Below, in pieces: positions 25,349-34,142 of a stretch of DNA of 64,000 nucleotides (within the stretch, counting starts at the first letter, position 1; each line of letters opens with the position of its first letter). The notes beneath the pieces are model-generated. The model saw only the letters and a list, made by a program, of their open reading frames with translations. It did no database searches and was not told where the DNA came from. The stretch is taken from positions 4,092,001-4,156,000 of the forward strand of contig OY970201.1 of NCBI GenBank assembly GCA_963708245.1, written 5' to 3'. This DNA comes from CAVYXK01 sp963708245 (GTDB lineage: Bacteria; Pseudomonadota; Alphaproteobacteria; Acetobacterales; Acetobacteraceae). The position numbers and the translations under genes were made by a program.

Positions 25349-27827
25349 GTGCGGGACCTTGCCGCGACTCGGCCAGCGGGGGAGGGTTCCGTACGACCAG
25401 GGGCGACGCAAAGTACTCAAGCGGACACGGAGTTGCACAGAGTCCTGACGGAGTTTCGCGGAGGACAGGTTGTGCACGGGCAGGCGAGCTGCGTCGCAGA
25501 GCGAATAATTATTGCTCGTTCGGAGCGACGCTCGTCATCGGCAGCGAGTCCACTCCGCGGCACTCCGTCAGGACTCTGTGCAACTCCGTGTCCGCTTGAT
25601 TATTTATGGCGTGGCGTACTCCTCGGTGTCGCGGCGGTGGCGCTGTTGCTCGGCGTGCTTGCTGCCGGGAACGCCGTCGCCCAGCTCGGCCAGTTTGGAG
25701 GTGGCCCCTCACCGGCCAACCAGAACCAACCGGTCGGCTTCATGGCCGACACGGTCGAGTACCAACAGAACAACGAGTTGGTGATTGCACGCGGCCATGT
25801 GGAGGCGTGGCAGAACGGCCACGTGCTGCGAGCCGACCAGGTGACGTTCAACCGGCGGACTGGCATCGCCACGGCCACCGGCCACGTCACGTTGTTCGAG
25901 CCAGGCGGGCAGGTGCTGTTCGCCGATGCGGCCGAACTCACACAGGGCATGCGCGACGCCGTGCTGACCGGGCTCCGCGCCCGGCTGGCGCAGAACGGCA
26001 AGCTCGCCGCGAATGGCGGGCGGCGCACGGCGGGCGTGCTGAACTCCATGTCGAAAGTCGTTTATTCAACCTGCAATCTTTGCAAGAAGCATCCCGAGCG
26101 GCCGCCGCTGTGGCAGATCCGAGCAGCCAATGCCACCGAAGACGTCCAGCACCAACACATGGAATACACCGGTGCCGAAATGCAGATGTACGGTATCCCA
26201 GTGGCCTATTTCCCATATTTCTGGACCCCCTTGCCGGGCACGAAGCGGGCGAGCGGGCTACTCATACCCTCGATTGGTGCCAGCTCGCATATCGGCGCAT
26301 TTTTTGCTCAACCCTATTACTGGGTGATCGATGACCAATCGGATGCCACCTTCACCCCAATGCTGACGACGAAGGGCGGTCCGCAGATCGACGCCGAGTA
26401 CCGCCGGCGGTTCAACTTCGGCTATCTTACGCTGAACGGCTCGCTCGGTTATTTCGAGAACTCGGCGCAGGGGACGATTTATGCAAACGGAGTGTTCGAT
26501 ATAGACCCCACCTGGCGCGCTGGATTCAGCGTCAACCGCGCCTCCTCCGAGAATTATGTAAACGACTTCCGCCTTGGACACGATCTCGGCAACTATTCGA
26601 CCGTGCTGGCGAGCAACATCTACCTCGAAGGCTTCGGTGAGGGCGCCTATTCGCGGCTGGACACGAAATTCTATCAGACCTTGAGCAGCACGACCGTCTC
26701 CCAAAATGAGCTGCCGGTTGTGCTACCGCGCTACCAGTACAGCTATTTCGGCCAGCCGGACGCGCTCGGCGGCCGGCTGTCGCTGGATACCGGTATGTTC
26801 AACGTGCTGCGTGACGATGGCACGAACACGCGGCGTGCCGATCTGATCGGCGAGTGGGATCGTCCTTTCACCGGCGATCTCGGTGATCTCTGGACGGTTA
26901 AGTTGCACCTCGATGCCGCCGCCTACAACGCCAGCCAGATGAACGAGCAGCCGAATTTCGCCGACGTTACGAATGTCAGTGACGCGCGCGCTCTGCCCGA
27001 GGCGGCGCTTGACTTCCGCTGGCCGTTCGCACGCGATTCGGGAGCCTGGGGGACGCAGCTCATCGAACCAATGGCGGAGATCATCGTCGGCCCGAACGAG
27101 GGCGGTAGCCAGCTCAACAAATACCCGAACGAGGACAGCCTGGACCTCGCCTTCTCCGATGCCAACCTGTTCGGCTTCAACCAATTCGGCGGAATCGACC
27201 GGCTGCAGGGAGGCTCGCGGCTGAATGTGGCAATGCACGGCGCGTGGTACCTGGCCGGTACCGCACTCGACGGATTGGTCGGCCAGTCCTACAACTCGAC
27301 CCCCTCGCCCTGGCTGCCGTCCTATTCCGGCCTTCAGGATAACGTCTCGGACATTGTCGGGCGTCTGGGTTTCACGCCGACGAGTTGGCTCGACACCACG
27401 TACCGCTTCCAGCTCGACCACCGGAATCTGGCAATGCGCGTGTCCGACGCGACCGCTTCGATCGGCCCGTCAAATTACCACCTGAGCGCCGGCTATATCT
27501 ACAGCACGTACGACCCGTATTATTACTACCTTACGGCCGCCCCGCCGCCCCCAGGCTCACAGGTACTACACGTCGCGCAACGAGATCACGCTGGGTGGCA
27601 ACGCGAGCTGGGGTCCGTATCGGCTGGACGCCGCTGCCCGGCGGGACCTCACGTTTAACCAGATGGTTTCGGTCAACGCCGACGCCGTCTATGAGGACGA
27701 GTGCTTTATCGTGGCCCTTAAGTTCTATCGCCGCTATACCTCTCTGAATGGAGACAGCGGATCGACGACGCTGCTGATCCAGCTCACGTTCAAGACAATC
27801 GGCCAATTCGGCTTCAGTGCGCTGTGA
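25349..27827 (+). CDS. lptD: LPS-assembly outer-membrane protein LptD, with 5' element insertion and 3' frameshift
   Basis: The frame opens with GTG at 25349. The recognisable protein starts at about 25593 with a signal peptide (WRGVLLGVAAVALLLGVLAAG), an OstA domain (FMADTVEYQQNNELVIARGH), a CNLC motif and the long beta-barrel. The first 80-odd codons run through a 183-bp inverted-repeat element, so the native start is obscured. The frame breaks at a CCCCC run (27548-27552): as written it stops at 27658, but removing one C restores a typical end (ECFIVALKFYRRYTSLNG, stop at 27827). LptD with LptE inserts LPS into the outer leaflet and is normally essential. Confidence 0.88.
25417..25599. mobile_element. 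MITE-like inverted-repeat element at the lptD 5' end
   Basis: Two perfect 38-bp inverted repeats, 25417-25454 and 25562-25599, start TCAAGCGGACACGGAG and end at ...CTGACGGAGT. They bracket a 107-bp centre that itself holds a palindromic AATAATTATT core. A further CGCGGAG match extends each arm inward, and TA dinucleotides flank the ends, as after Tc1/IS630-type insertion. The 183 bases equal 61 codons and contain no stop in the lptD frame. No transposase is encoded, so it would be non-autonomous. Confidence 0.65.
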
Positions 27828-27844
27828 GACGGGGAGCCCCTGCC

Positions 27845-29200
27845 ATGCCGAGCCAGACAAGCCTATGCCGCTCCTGCCTCGTCCTAATGCTCCTGCTACC
27901 GGCAATCGCGGCGGCCGCGCCGGCGGCCCGCCCCGGCCCGCCCCCGTCGCGCGTTGCCGGCAAGTCCGCGGGCATACCGCCGGTCACGCAGGCGATCCGC
28001 ATCGTTGCCGTGGTCGACGGCGATCCCGTCACCAACCTGGACGTGGACAACCGGACCCGGCTGTTTGCAATGGCCACCGGCCTGCCGGTCTCGCCCGAGA
28101 TGCTCGACCGGCTCAAGCCGCAGATCGTGCGCCAGCTCGTCGATGAGCGGCTGCGGATGCAGGAAATCCAGCAGCGCAAGATCGTCGTGAGCGACAAGGA
28201 CATCGCCGCGGCGATCGCCGAGATCGAGCAGCGCAACGGGATGAAGCCGGGCGGCCTGCGCGCCAAATTGGCCTCGGACGGAGTCAGCTTCACCACGCTG
28301 GTGGATCAGATCCGCACCCAGCTTGGATGGACCCGGGTGCTGCGGCAGTCTATCGGAAGTCGGATCGTCATTACCGATGCCGACGTGGCGGAGCGGCAGA
28401 GGCTGGAAGCGCAGCAGGTCGGCAAGCCTGAGTACCACGTCGGCGAGATCTTTATCCCGATCGAGGAACGCGCCAACGCTGCCGATACGCAACGGTTCGC
28501 CGAGACCGTGATCAGCGAGCTGCGCGCCGGCGCCCCGTTCGCCGTGATGGCGGCGCAGTTCAGCCAGAGCCAGACCGCCCTGGAGGGCGGCGATCTTGGT
28601 TGGGTCCAGCCGAACCAGCTCGATCCGCAGGTGGCGCAGATCGTCGCGGAGATGCCGCCCGGCGCGATCAGCAACCCGATCGCGGTGCCTGGCGGGTTGG
28701 ACATTGTCACGCTGGTGGCGAAACGGAATGTCGGCCAGGACCAGGGGACCATGCTGTCGATCCGACAAGTGTTCCTGCCGTTCGCCTCGCCGCTCGAGCC
28801 GCAGGCGCCGACCCCGGCCCAACTCCAGTTATTCGACAAGGCAAAGAGCATCAGCGCCAGCGTGCATAGCTGCGATCAGATGGATCAGGTCGCCGCCCAA
28901 GAAAAATCGCCACGCCCCGCCAATCCCGGCGACATCCGGCTGGAGAGCGTCACCCCCCCGGCATTCCGCGACATGCTCGACAAGCTGCCGTTGCAGACGG
29001 CGACCAAGCCGCTGGTTTCACCCGACGGTATCGCCGTGATGATGGTCTGCGCGCGCGAGCAGAAGAATTTGGCAGCGCTGACGCCCAAGGAGATCCGGGA
29101 TCAGATCCTGGAGCAGCGCGTGGACCTGCTGTCGCGCCAGCTTCAGCAGGACCTGCGCAGCCAGGCCCACATCGAGATCCGCGGCAACGGGACGGCGTGA
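27845..29200 (+). CDS. surA: Periplasmic chaperone/peptidyl-prolyl isomerase SurA
   Basis: 451 residues: signal peptide (CLVLMLLLPAIAAAAPAA), SurA N-terminal domain (IVAVVDGDPVTNLDVDNRTRL), then a parvulin domain around residues 190-300 (YHVGEIFIPIEE, then FSQSQTALEGGDLGWVQPNQL) and a weaker second repeat. SurA escorts outer-membrane proteins, including LptD, across the periplasm, which fits its place after lptD. The ATG at 27845 is preceded by GGGGAG; a GTG at 27824 overlaps the restored lptD stop and is less likely. Confidence 0.9.
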   Translation: MPSQTSLCRSCLVLMLLLPAIAAAAPAARPGPPPSRVAGKSAGIPPVTQAIRIVAVVDGDPVTNLDVDNRTRLFAMATGLPVSPEMLDRLKPQIVRQLVDERLRMQEIQQRKIVVSDKDIAAAIAEIEQRNGMKPGGLRAKLASDGVSFTTLVDQIRTQLGWTRVLRQSIGSRIVITDADVAERQRLEAQQVGKPEYHVGEIFIPIEERANAADTQRFAETVISELRAGAPFAVMAAQFSQSQTALEGGDLGWVQPNQLDPQVAQIVAEMPPGAISNPIAVPGGLDIVTLVAKRNVGQDQGTMLSIRQVFLPFASPLEPQAPTPAQLQLFDKAKSISASVHSCDQMDQVAAQEKSPRPANPGDIRLESVTPPAFRDMLDKLPLQTATKPLVSPDGIAVMMVCAREQKNLAALTPKEIRDQILEQRVDLLSRQLQQDLRSQAHIEIRGNGTA

Positions 29201-30045
29201 CTGCCTCGACCCGCCCGAAGCTGCGCGATGTCATCGCGCGGCACGGGCTGGACGCGCGGCGTTCGCTCGGGCAGCACTTTCTGCTGGACGGCAACCTGAC
29301 CGCGCGGATCGTCCATGCGGCCGGCCCGCTTGCCGGCCGCCATGTGATCGAGGTCGGGCCCGGTCCCGGCGGGCTCACTCGTGCGCTGCTGGACAGCCGT
29401 ACAGCATCCGTCACCGTGATCGAGATCGATCCCCGCGCCGCTGCGGCGATGCGCGAATTGGCAGACGAAAGCTCCGGCCGGCTGACGGTTGTCGAGGGGG
29501 ATGCGCTCAGCCTGGACGTTTCGTCGCTGGTCCCGCCGCCGCGGCAGATCATTGCGAATCTGCCATACAACATCGCGACGCCATTGCTGATCGGCTGGCT
29601 ACGCGAGGCAGGCCGCTTCGAAGCGCTGACGCTGATGTTTCAGCTCGAACTGGCGGAGCGGATCTGTGCGTCGCCCAACACGCCGGCCTATGGCCGACTG
29701 TCAGTGCTGGCGCAATGGGTGGCCGACGTAGCGATCGCGCTGCGCCTGCCGCCCGAGGCGTTCGTCCCGCCGCCCAAAGTCTGGTCCGCCGTGGTCGTGC
29801 TTCGCCCGCACGCGACGCAGCCCGGCCCGTTGCTGTTCGCGGCAATGGAGCGCCTGACCGCCGCTGCCTTCGGGCAGCGACGAAAGATGCTGCGCGGGTC
29901 GCTGCGGCCGCTCGGCGGCGAGCGGCTGCTGGCCGAGGCCGGCATCGCTGCCGAGCGACGCGCCGAGACGCTGGATGTCGGCGCGTTCGACCGGCTTGCC
30001 CGGTTGATTACGACCGCCGATGTATCATCATGTTTCCGACCTTGA
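29197..30045 (+). CDS. rsmA: 16S rRNA (adenine(1518)-N6/adenine(1519)-N6)-dimethyltransferase
   Basis: The 282-residue Rossmann methyltransferase has SLGQHFLLDGN, the SAM motif EVGPGPGGLTRALLD, IEIDPRAAAAMREL, and the catalytic NLPYNIATPLL. It dimethylates two adjacent adenines in the 3' hairpin of 16S rRNA. A GTG start overlaps the surA stop (GTGA). In many proteobacteria pdxA lies between surA and this gene; here it is absent. Confidence 0.93.
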   Translation: MTASTRPKLRDVIARHGLDARRSLGQHFLLDGNLTARIVHAAGPLAGRHVIEVGPGPGGLTRALLDSRTASVTVIEIDPRAAAAMRELADESSGRLTVVEGDALSLDVSSLVPPPRQIIANLPYNIATPLLIGWLREAGRFEALTLMFQLELAERICASPNTPAYGRLSVLAQWVADVAIALRLPPEAFVPPPKVWSAVVVLRPHATQPGPLLFAAMERLTAAAFGQRRKMLRGSLRPLGGERLLAEAGIAAERRAETLDVGAFDRLARLITTADVSSCFRP

Positions 30046-30094
30046 CGGTCAGGAATTCCCGAGGCTAACCGGGCGTCCTACGTCTAGGGACCGC

Positions 30095-31306
30095 ATGATG
30101 CATGTTGCACCTCAGCCACCGGACCGTCGGATGATCGAGGATTTCATCGATCTGGCGGACCGGTCGCGCTGGTCGCGGCGGCTGCACGAAATCGAGCGGC
30201 AGGCAGCGATTGGTCCGCGCTCCGGCAAGGCGATCCTGCAGCGTCATGCCGTGGAATGCGCCCTCGAACGGATCCGCTCCAGTGCCGTCTCTACATCGGT
30301 GGCAGAGCGCTGCATCGGCCGCCTGGCTGCTGAAGCGGTAGCTCTTTCCGGCCGGCTCTCCGCCATCGGCCGCGCGCGGCTGCGCGAGGAGCTTGCCGCG
30401 GCGCTTGAGGGCGACGGAACGCTCGTACCGCTATTCCACAAGCTGCGCTGCGCCGTGATGCAGCAGGCGCGGGGCTTCGTCGTCCGGTTCGCCGGTCTTG
30501 AGGAGGGCGCCGGCTTCGACCTGTTGCTGGTGCGAGGCGGCGTCGAGGCGGAGATGGTCTGCGACGTGATCTCGGCCGAGGAAGGTCGCTCCGTGCAGCG
30601 CGGCGCCTGGTTCCGGCTGGCCGATCGGATCGACCCGGACCTGCAGACTTGGCTTGCCGCCCATCCGGGGCGCTATCTGCTAAAGATGACCCTTCCGGAG
30701 GGGCTGCGGGACGACGACGCGGCAGCGGACGAAGGACTGCTGGCACGCCTGCATGAGCGCATTCGTGCCCTGCTGGCAGGCAGCAGCCGGGCCGATCAGG
30801 ACGCCGCCGTGGTGCTGCGGCTCGATCCGCTGTTGCTGGCCGGCGCCCGGGCGGACGAGCTTGGCATGCTGGGCCCGCTGCGTCGGGAGTTCGGGCCGGA
30901 TGCGCACCTCGCCATGGTGACGACCGGCGGCGGCGTTTTCGTCGTCGCGGCCCGGGCCGGGCGCGAGAACGAGGTTGCCGCCGCAGTTCGCCGGCGCATG
31001 GCAACGATCGCGCCAGCGCGGCTCAGCGGCACACGGCCGGGCATCCTGGCGATGTTCGTCGAGGATACCGACCGCACCGAGTGGCGGGGCTTGCGCGATC
31101 GGCTGGAACTGGAAGGCGAGGCGCGGCAGTTCCTGACCGACAGGGCGGCGCGTGCGGTGGTCGCGGTCACCTGCACCTCGAGGCTCGAGCTGTTCGGGCT
31201 CGCCGAGCCAGACGCGGCCCCAGACGGCGAGCTACGCTTCCGCAACCCTGCGCATCCGGCGGCGCGTTCCGCCGCACTTGCCCCGGCAGTGCTATCCTCA
31301 GTGTGA
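30095..31306 (+). CDS. Hypothetical protein
   Basis: 403 residues from the ATG at 30095 (AGGGA ribosome-binding site). No family is recognised. The protein is soluble, Arg/Ala/Leu-rich and largely helical. It has an acidic mid region (LPEGLRDDDAAADEGLL), a Gly-rich loop (LAMVTTGGGVFVVAARAG) and a C-terminal block (AVVAVTCTSRLELFGLAEPDAA). It follows rsmA by 49 bases in the same direction and may be cotranscribed. Three hairpins lie just past its stop. Confidence 0.7.
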   Translation: MMHVAPQPPDRRMIEDFIDLADRSRWSRRLHEIERQAAIGPRSGKAILQRHAVECALERIRSSAVSTSVAERCIGRLAAEAVALSGRLSAIGRARLREELAAALEGDGTLVPLFHKLRCAVMQQARGFVVRFAGLEEGAGFDLLLVRGGVEAEMVCDVISAEEGRSVQRGAWFRLADRIDPDLQTWLAAHPGRYLLKMTLPEGLRDDDAAADEGLLARLHERIRALLAGSSRADQDAAVVLRLDPLLLAGARADELGMLGPLRREFGPDAHLAMVTTGGGVFVVAARAGRENEVAAAVRRRMATIAPARLSGTRPGILAMFVEDTDRTEWRGLRDRLELEGEARQFLTDRAARAVVAVTCTSRLELFGLAEPDAAPDGELRFRNPAHPAARSAALAPAVLSSV

Positions 31307-31317
31307 TCGCGTCTTAA

Positions 31318-31385
31318 CCTCTCCCGCTCTGCGGGAGAGGTCGGTTCGCGAAGCGAACCGGTTGAGGGTTCCGCGCCCAGGCGCG
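31318..31385. repeat. Cluster of three perfect hairpins (REP-like / terminator)
   Basis: Three consecutive inverted repeats: CCTCTCCCGC-TCT-GCGGGAGAGG (31318-31340), CGGTTCGC-GAA-GCGAACCG (31342-31360) and CGCGCC-CA-GGCGCG (31372-31385), the last followed by AAAA. It lies between two plus-strand genes. It may end transcription of the rsmA unit and resembles extragenic palindromic repeats. Confidence 0.55.
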
Positions 31386-31459
31386 AAAACTCTAGAATCC
31401 ACGAAGAGATCAGCAGAACGCTTGGCGCGACGCGAGGCTTGGTGCGATAACCACCGGCA

Positions 31460-32128
31460 ATGCGCTATCTCTATCATCTCCCGTTATCGCCGTTTTCGCG
31501 CAAAGTCCGTCTGGTCCTCGCTGAGAAGCGGCTGCCGTTCGAACTGCGGCTCGAGAAAGTGTGGGAGCGTCGCCCCGAATATCTCGAGCTGAACCCAGCC
31601 GGTGCCGTCCCAACCCTGGTCGAGGACAACGGCCTTGCGGTGCCGGATTCAGGCGTAATCTGCGAGTATCTCGAGGAAGCCTATCCCGACACGCCCTTGA
31701 TGGGCCGTACGCTCGCTGAGCGTGTCGAAGTCCGCCGACTGGTCGCCTGGTTCGACGGCAAGTTCGCCGCTGAGGTCACGCGCAACCTGCTGGGCGAGAA
31801 ATACGAGAAGCGGCTGATGAGCAGAGGCAATCCGGATGCCACCGCGATGCGCACCGGCTATGCCGCGATCCGCCATCACATGCAGTATATCGGCTGGCTC
31901 GGCGAGACCCGGAAATGGCTTGGCGGCGCAACCATCTCGCTTGCCGATTTCGCCGCCGCGGCTCATCTCTCGGCGCTCGACTACATCGGCGATGTAGACT
32001 GGACGATCTCGCCTTCCGCCAAGGAGTGGTATGCGCGGATGAAGTCGCGCCCGAGCTTCCGCGGCCTCCTGGCTGATCGCGTGGCCGGCATGACTCCACC
32101 CGAACACTACACCGACCTCGATTTCTGA
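31460..32128 (+). CDS. Glutathione S-transferase family protein
   Basis: 222 residues. An N-terminal thioredoxin-like domain (MRYLYHLPLSPFSRKVRLVL with the active-site Ser, NPAGAVPTLV cis-Pro, PDSGVICEYLEE) is followed by an all-helical C-terminal domain (ISLADFAAAAHLSALDYIGD). It should bind glutathione and conjugate or reduce small electrophiles in the cytosol. It stands alone at the left edge of the accessory island. Confidence 0.88.
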   Translation: MRYLYHLPLSPFSRKVRLVLAEKRLPFELRLEKVWERRPEYLELNPAGAVPTLVEDNGLAVPDSGVICEYLEEAYPDTPLMGRTLAERVEVRRLVAWFDGKFAAEVTRNLLGEKYEKRLMSRGNPDATAMRTGYAAIRHHMQYIGWLGETRKWLGGATISLADFAAAAHLSALDYIGDVDWTISPSAKEWYARMKSRPSFRGLLADRVAGMTPPEHYTDLDF

Positions 32129-32194
32129 TATCAGCTCTCGCCGGGGCCAGGCTTGATCGGGCCATCCTGCCCGGACCGCGACCTGTTGGGCAAC

Positions 32195-32647
32195 TCAACG
32201 GCGTTGGAACATCCCCGTGGACTGCAGCGTCGCGAAGAGAAATGCCGTCGTGAGCCCGAACAGGATCACGCCGTTCAATGCCTCCAACGCTCCCATCATC
32301 TGCCAGTGCGCGGGCAAATAGATCTCAGCATGGCCGTAGGTGGTAATGGCTTCGATCGAATACAGCATCGCGGACCGCGCATCGGCCAGCGCACCGAGTA
32401 TGAGGTATGAGGCCGCCCACACTCCACCTTCGACCGCATGCAGGGCGGTGACCGCGGTCACGGTGAGAGCCATCACCACGAACATCGCGATCGAAAGCCG
32501 GCCGCGGGCCGCATGGGCACCAAGCCTGGGCGCCATCTTCGAATGAATAGCGGCGAGGCCGCCGATGTGGATAATCACGTTCAGAACAATCACCGGCACA
32601 CCGTACGCCCAGGCGTAGTACCATGGAGCGAAGTCGGTTACGTGCAC
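32195..32647 (-). CDS. Small membrane protein with ion-channel-2-like pore segment
   Basis: 150 residues: helix 1 (YGVPVIVLNVIIHIGGLAAI), helix 2 (LSIAMFVVMALTVTAVTALH), helix 3, then a re-entrant segment ending TTYGH and a last helix (EALNGVILFGLTTAFLFATL). The order helix, T-T-x-G loop, helix resembles the pore of two-pore potassium channels, but the consensus TVGYG filter is altered, so conductance is unproven. A paralogue with TTRGG lies at 49713-50183. It begins 2 bases after the outer-membrane barrel gene and is probably cotranscribed with it. Confidence 0.65.
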   Translation of the reverse strand: MHVTDFAPWYYAWAYGVPVIVLNVIIHIGGLAAIHSKMAPRLGAHAARGRLSIAMFVVMALTVTAVTALHAVEGGVWAASYLILGALADARSAMLYSIEAITTYGHAEIYLPAHWQMMGALEALNGVILFGLTTAFLFATLQSTGMFQRR

Positions 32648-32649
32648 AG

Positions 32650-33534
32650 CTAGAAGCTGAAGTTCACCATGAGTATCGGGCCCTTCAGCGTCACACGATC
32701 CACGACCGCGCTACTTCCCTGATTGAAGGACAGATACCGATAGGTGGCCGAGGCGGCGCCCCACTTGTTGAACTGATAACCCAGACCCGACGAGATCTGC
32801 CAAGTTAGTTGCGATCCGCCTGCGCCAATGTCGAAATAATACGGGATGAACAGCTTGGTGTCACCAAGTCGGAACCGGCCGCGAATTCCTCCAATGCCGT
32901 TCCAGATCCCCTGTGAGCCGTTAATTCCGCCGATACCACCGAAGGTGGCGCCATTGCCCCGAGGGCCGGTCACTGTAAGTGCCAAGCTGTAATTTGTGTT
33001 GGCGTTAACCGCAAGGTAGCGGAGCCCGGCAATCACATCGACATTGCCCCAGTCCCGCTGCAGCACGGTGTAGCCGCCAGCGAGAGTCCAGATCGCTATC
33101 TTGACAGTCGTGCCGGTGCTGGTTTCCAAGGAGCGCGAGATCGGAATAGATGGCCGGCCGAAGAAGTCGATCGACTTGATATTCACGCTACTGCTGGCGG
33201 CACTGAACCGAGCGCCGATAAAGTCGGTCAATACCGAGAACGGGCCATTCCGGACGTCTGCCGAAAACATCGCGCCGATATCGATGTGCGAATATAGATC
33301 GCCGGGTCCGACGGACACATTGGTTGGCAATCTGCCGCCGAGAGTTGACGGCAGGTGGTACTGCAACGACAGGTTGACGGTGGGGAACCACATATAAGGC
33401 GCGATATTTACGATCCAGCCCGTTTGCGTGGTGGCCTGCCCCGCGCTCGTCGGCTGCTGGGCGCGAGCCCCCGACCAAGCACCCGCCACTAGCAGTAAGA
33501 CGAATACCGCACCAATGAAGGCCCGATTGCGCAT
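32650..33534 (-). CDS. Outer-membrane beta-barrel protein
   Basis: 294 residues starting MRNRAFIGAVFVLLLVAGAW, a clear signal peptide cleaved after ARA. The mature part alternates hydrophobic and polar residues in many strands (GWIVNIAPYMWFPTVNLSLQ onward), and the protein ends in Phe (ILMVNFSF) as BAM substrates do. No specific porin family is recognised. The frame upstream to 33804 is rejected because the signal peptide starts at 33534. It is followed closely by the channel-like gene. Confidence 0.8.
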   Translation of the reverse strand: MRNRAFIGAVFVLLLVAGAWSGARAQQPTSAGQATTQTGWIVNIAPYMWFPTVNLSLQYHLPSTLGGRLPTNVSVGPGDLYSHIDIGAMFSADVRNGPFSVLTDFIGARFSAASSSVNIKSIDFFGRPSIPISRSLETSTGTTVKIAIWTLAGGYTVLQRDWGNVDVIAGLRYLAVNANTNYSLALTVTGPRGNGATFGGIGGINGSQGIWNGIGGIRGRFRLGDTKLFIPYYFDIGAGGSQLTWQISSGLGYQFNKWGAASATYRYLSFNQGSSAVVDRVTLKGPILMVNFSF

Positions 33535-33611
33535 CAAACTCTCCGCTCGTCGAGTTTCCGCCGACCACCTGGCTAGCGCCCGGAGCCTATATTCCGTAGT
33601 CCTGACGAGTC

Positions 33612-33632
33612 GTGCAACGGGTTTCTTTGCAC
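33612..33632. promoter_or_regulatory. Inverted repeat upstream of the outer-membrane barrel gene
   Basis: GTGCAA-N9-TTGCAC is a perfect 6-bp-arm palindrome 77 bases upstream of the ATG at 33534, a plausible operator. The regulator is unknown. Confidence 0.3.
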
Positions 33633-33661
33633 GAGCACGACCGATCGCCGGGGCGCATTCC

Positions 33662-33736
33662 TTACGCGGCGTAGACGACCACTCCGTTGGCGCCATACGC
33701 TGGGGCGAGCCACGTTCCGCCGCAGTCATATTTGTG
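33662..33736 (-). pseudogene. C-terminal remnant of a YDCxGTW protein
   Basis: The minus strand reads YDCGGTWLAPAYGANGVVVY and then a stop at 33662. This matches the end of the glycine-rich protein at 39669-40427 (YDCAGTWFSPYYGANGMYYR). Only about 25 codons remain and no start is present. Confidence 0.55.
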
Positions 33737-33786
33737 TGGAAGCAGTCGGTAAATGCAGCCTTAGGGTGAGCCCGAAACGATGTGGG

Positions 33787-33963
33787 GTGCTGCGACGCCT
33801 TCATATCGCGCGGCGGGCGTTACGCGAGACCAATGGGCCGGCTACCACCGTAACGGGAATCGCCATGTCCTTGGGGTTTTGGGAGGTTGGGCGTTTCGCC
33901 GCGGAATACAAAGCGTTGTTCGGCGAATCGCCTTCCGATACACTGCACCGTATTGCCGGGTAG
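33787..33963 (+). pseudogene. C-terminal remnant of an AraC-family regulator
   Basis: About 57 codons match the second helix-turn-helix of AraC proteins: LRRLHIARRAL, then TVTGIAMSLGFWEVGRFAAEY, then FGESPSDTLHRIAG and a stop. They align closely with the end of the intact regulator at 48336-49283. The sensor domain and first helix-turn-helix are missing. Confidence 0.7.
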
Positions 33964-33996
33964 CGGCTTACCTCGCCTGGATGTGGGATATATTTC

Positions 33997-34015
33997 TTGC
34001 CAATTCTGCATAGCG
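33997..34015 (+). promoter_or_regulatory. TTGC-N6-TGCATAGCG site upstream of pqiBCA (site D)
   Basis: TTGC-CAATTC-TGCATAGCG lies 127 bases before the pqiB ATG and points the same way relative to its gene as three exact copies elsewhere in the island (46737, 47603, 48290). Read on the other strand, TATGCA-N6-GCAA resembles an AraC half-site (TATGGA-N7-GCTA). Confidence 0.5.
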
Positions 34016-34142
34016 CGCTCCATCCACTCATCCGACAAAGTGGGAATGATGGATCGTGTCCGGCTCGGTTCGGGTGGCCTTGTCCTGCCGCATCGGTTGA
34101 CCGTACCATCAGCCGAACGGGAACTGCCCAGAGGGAACTGCC

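Noticed and set aside
28860..28875. Additional TGCATAGC inside surA
   Set aside because: It is within coding sequence and lacks the TTGC half at the right distance.
29190..29200. Missing pdxA between surA and rsmA as a deletion scar
   Set aside because: The GTGA overlap of surA and rsmA is a clean operon junction, so there is no sign of a recent deletion.
33595..33612. Short match to the MITE arm (AGTCCTGACG)
   Set aside because: Ten bases only and no second arm; consistent with chance.
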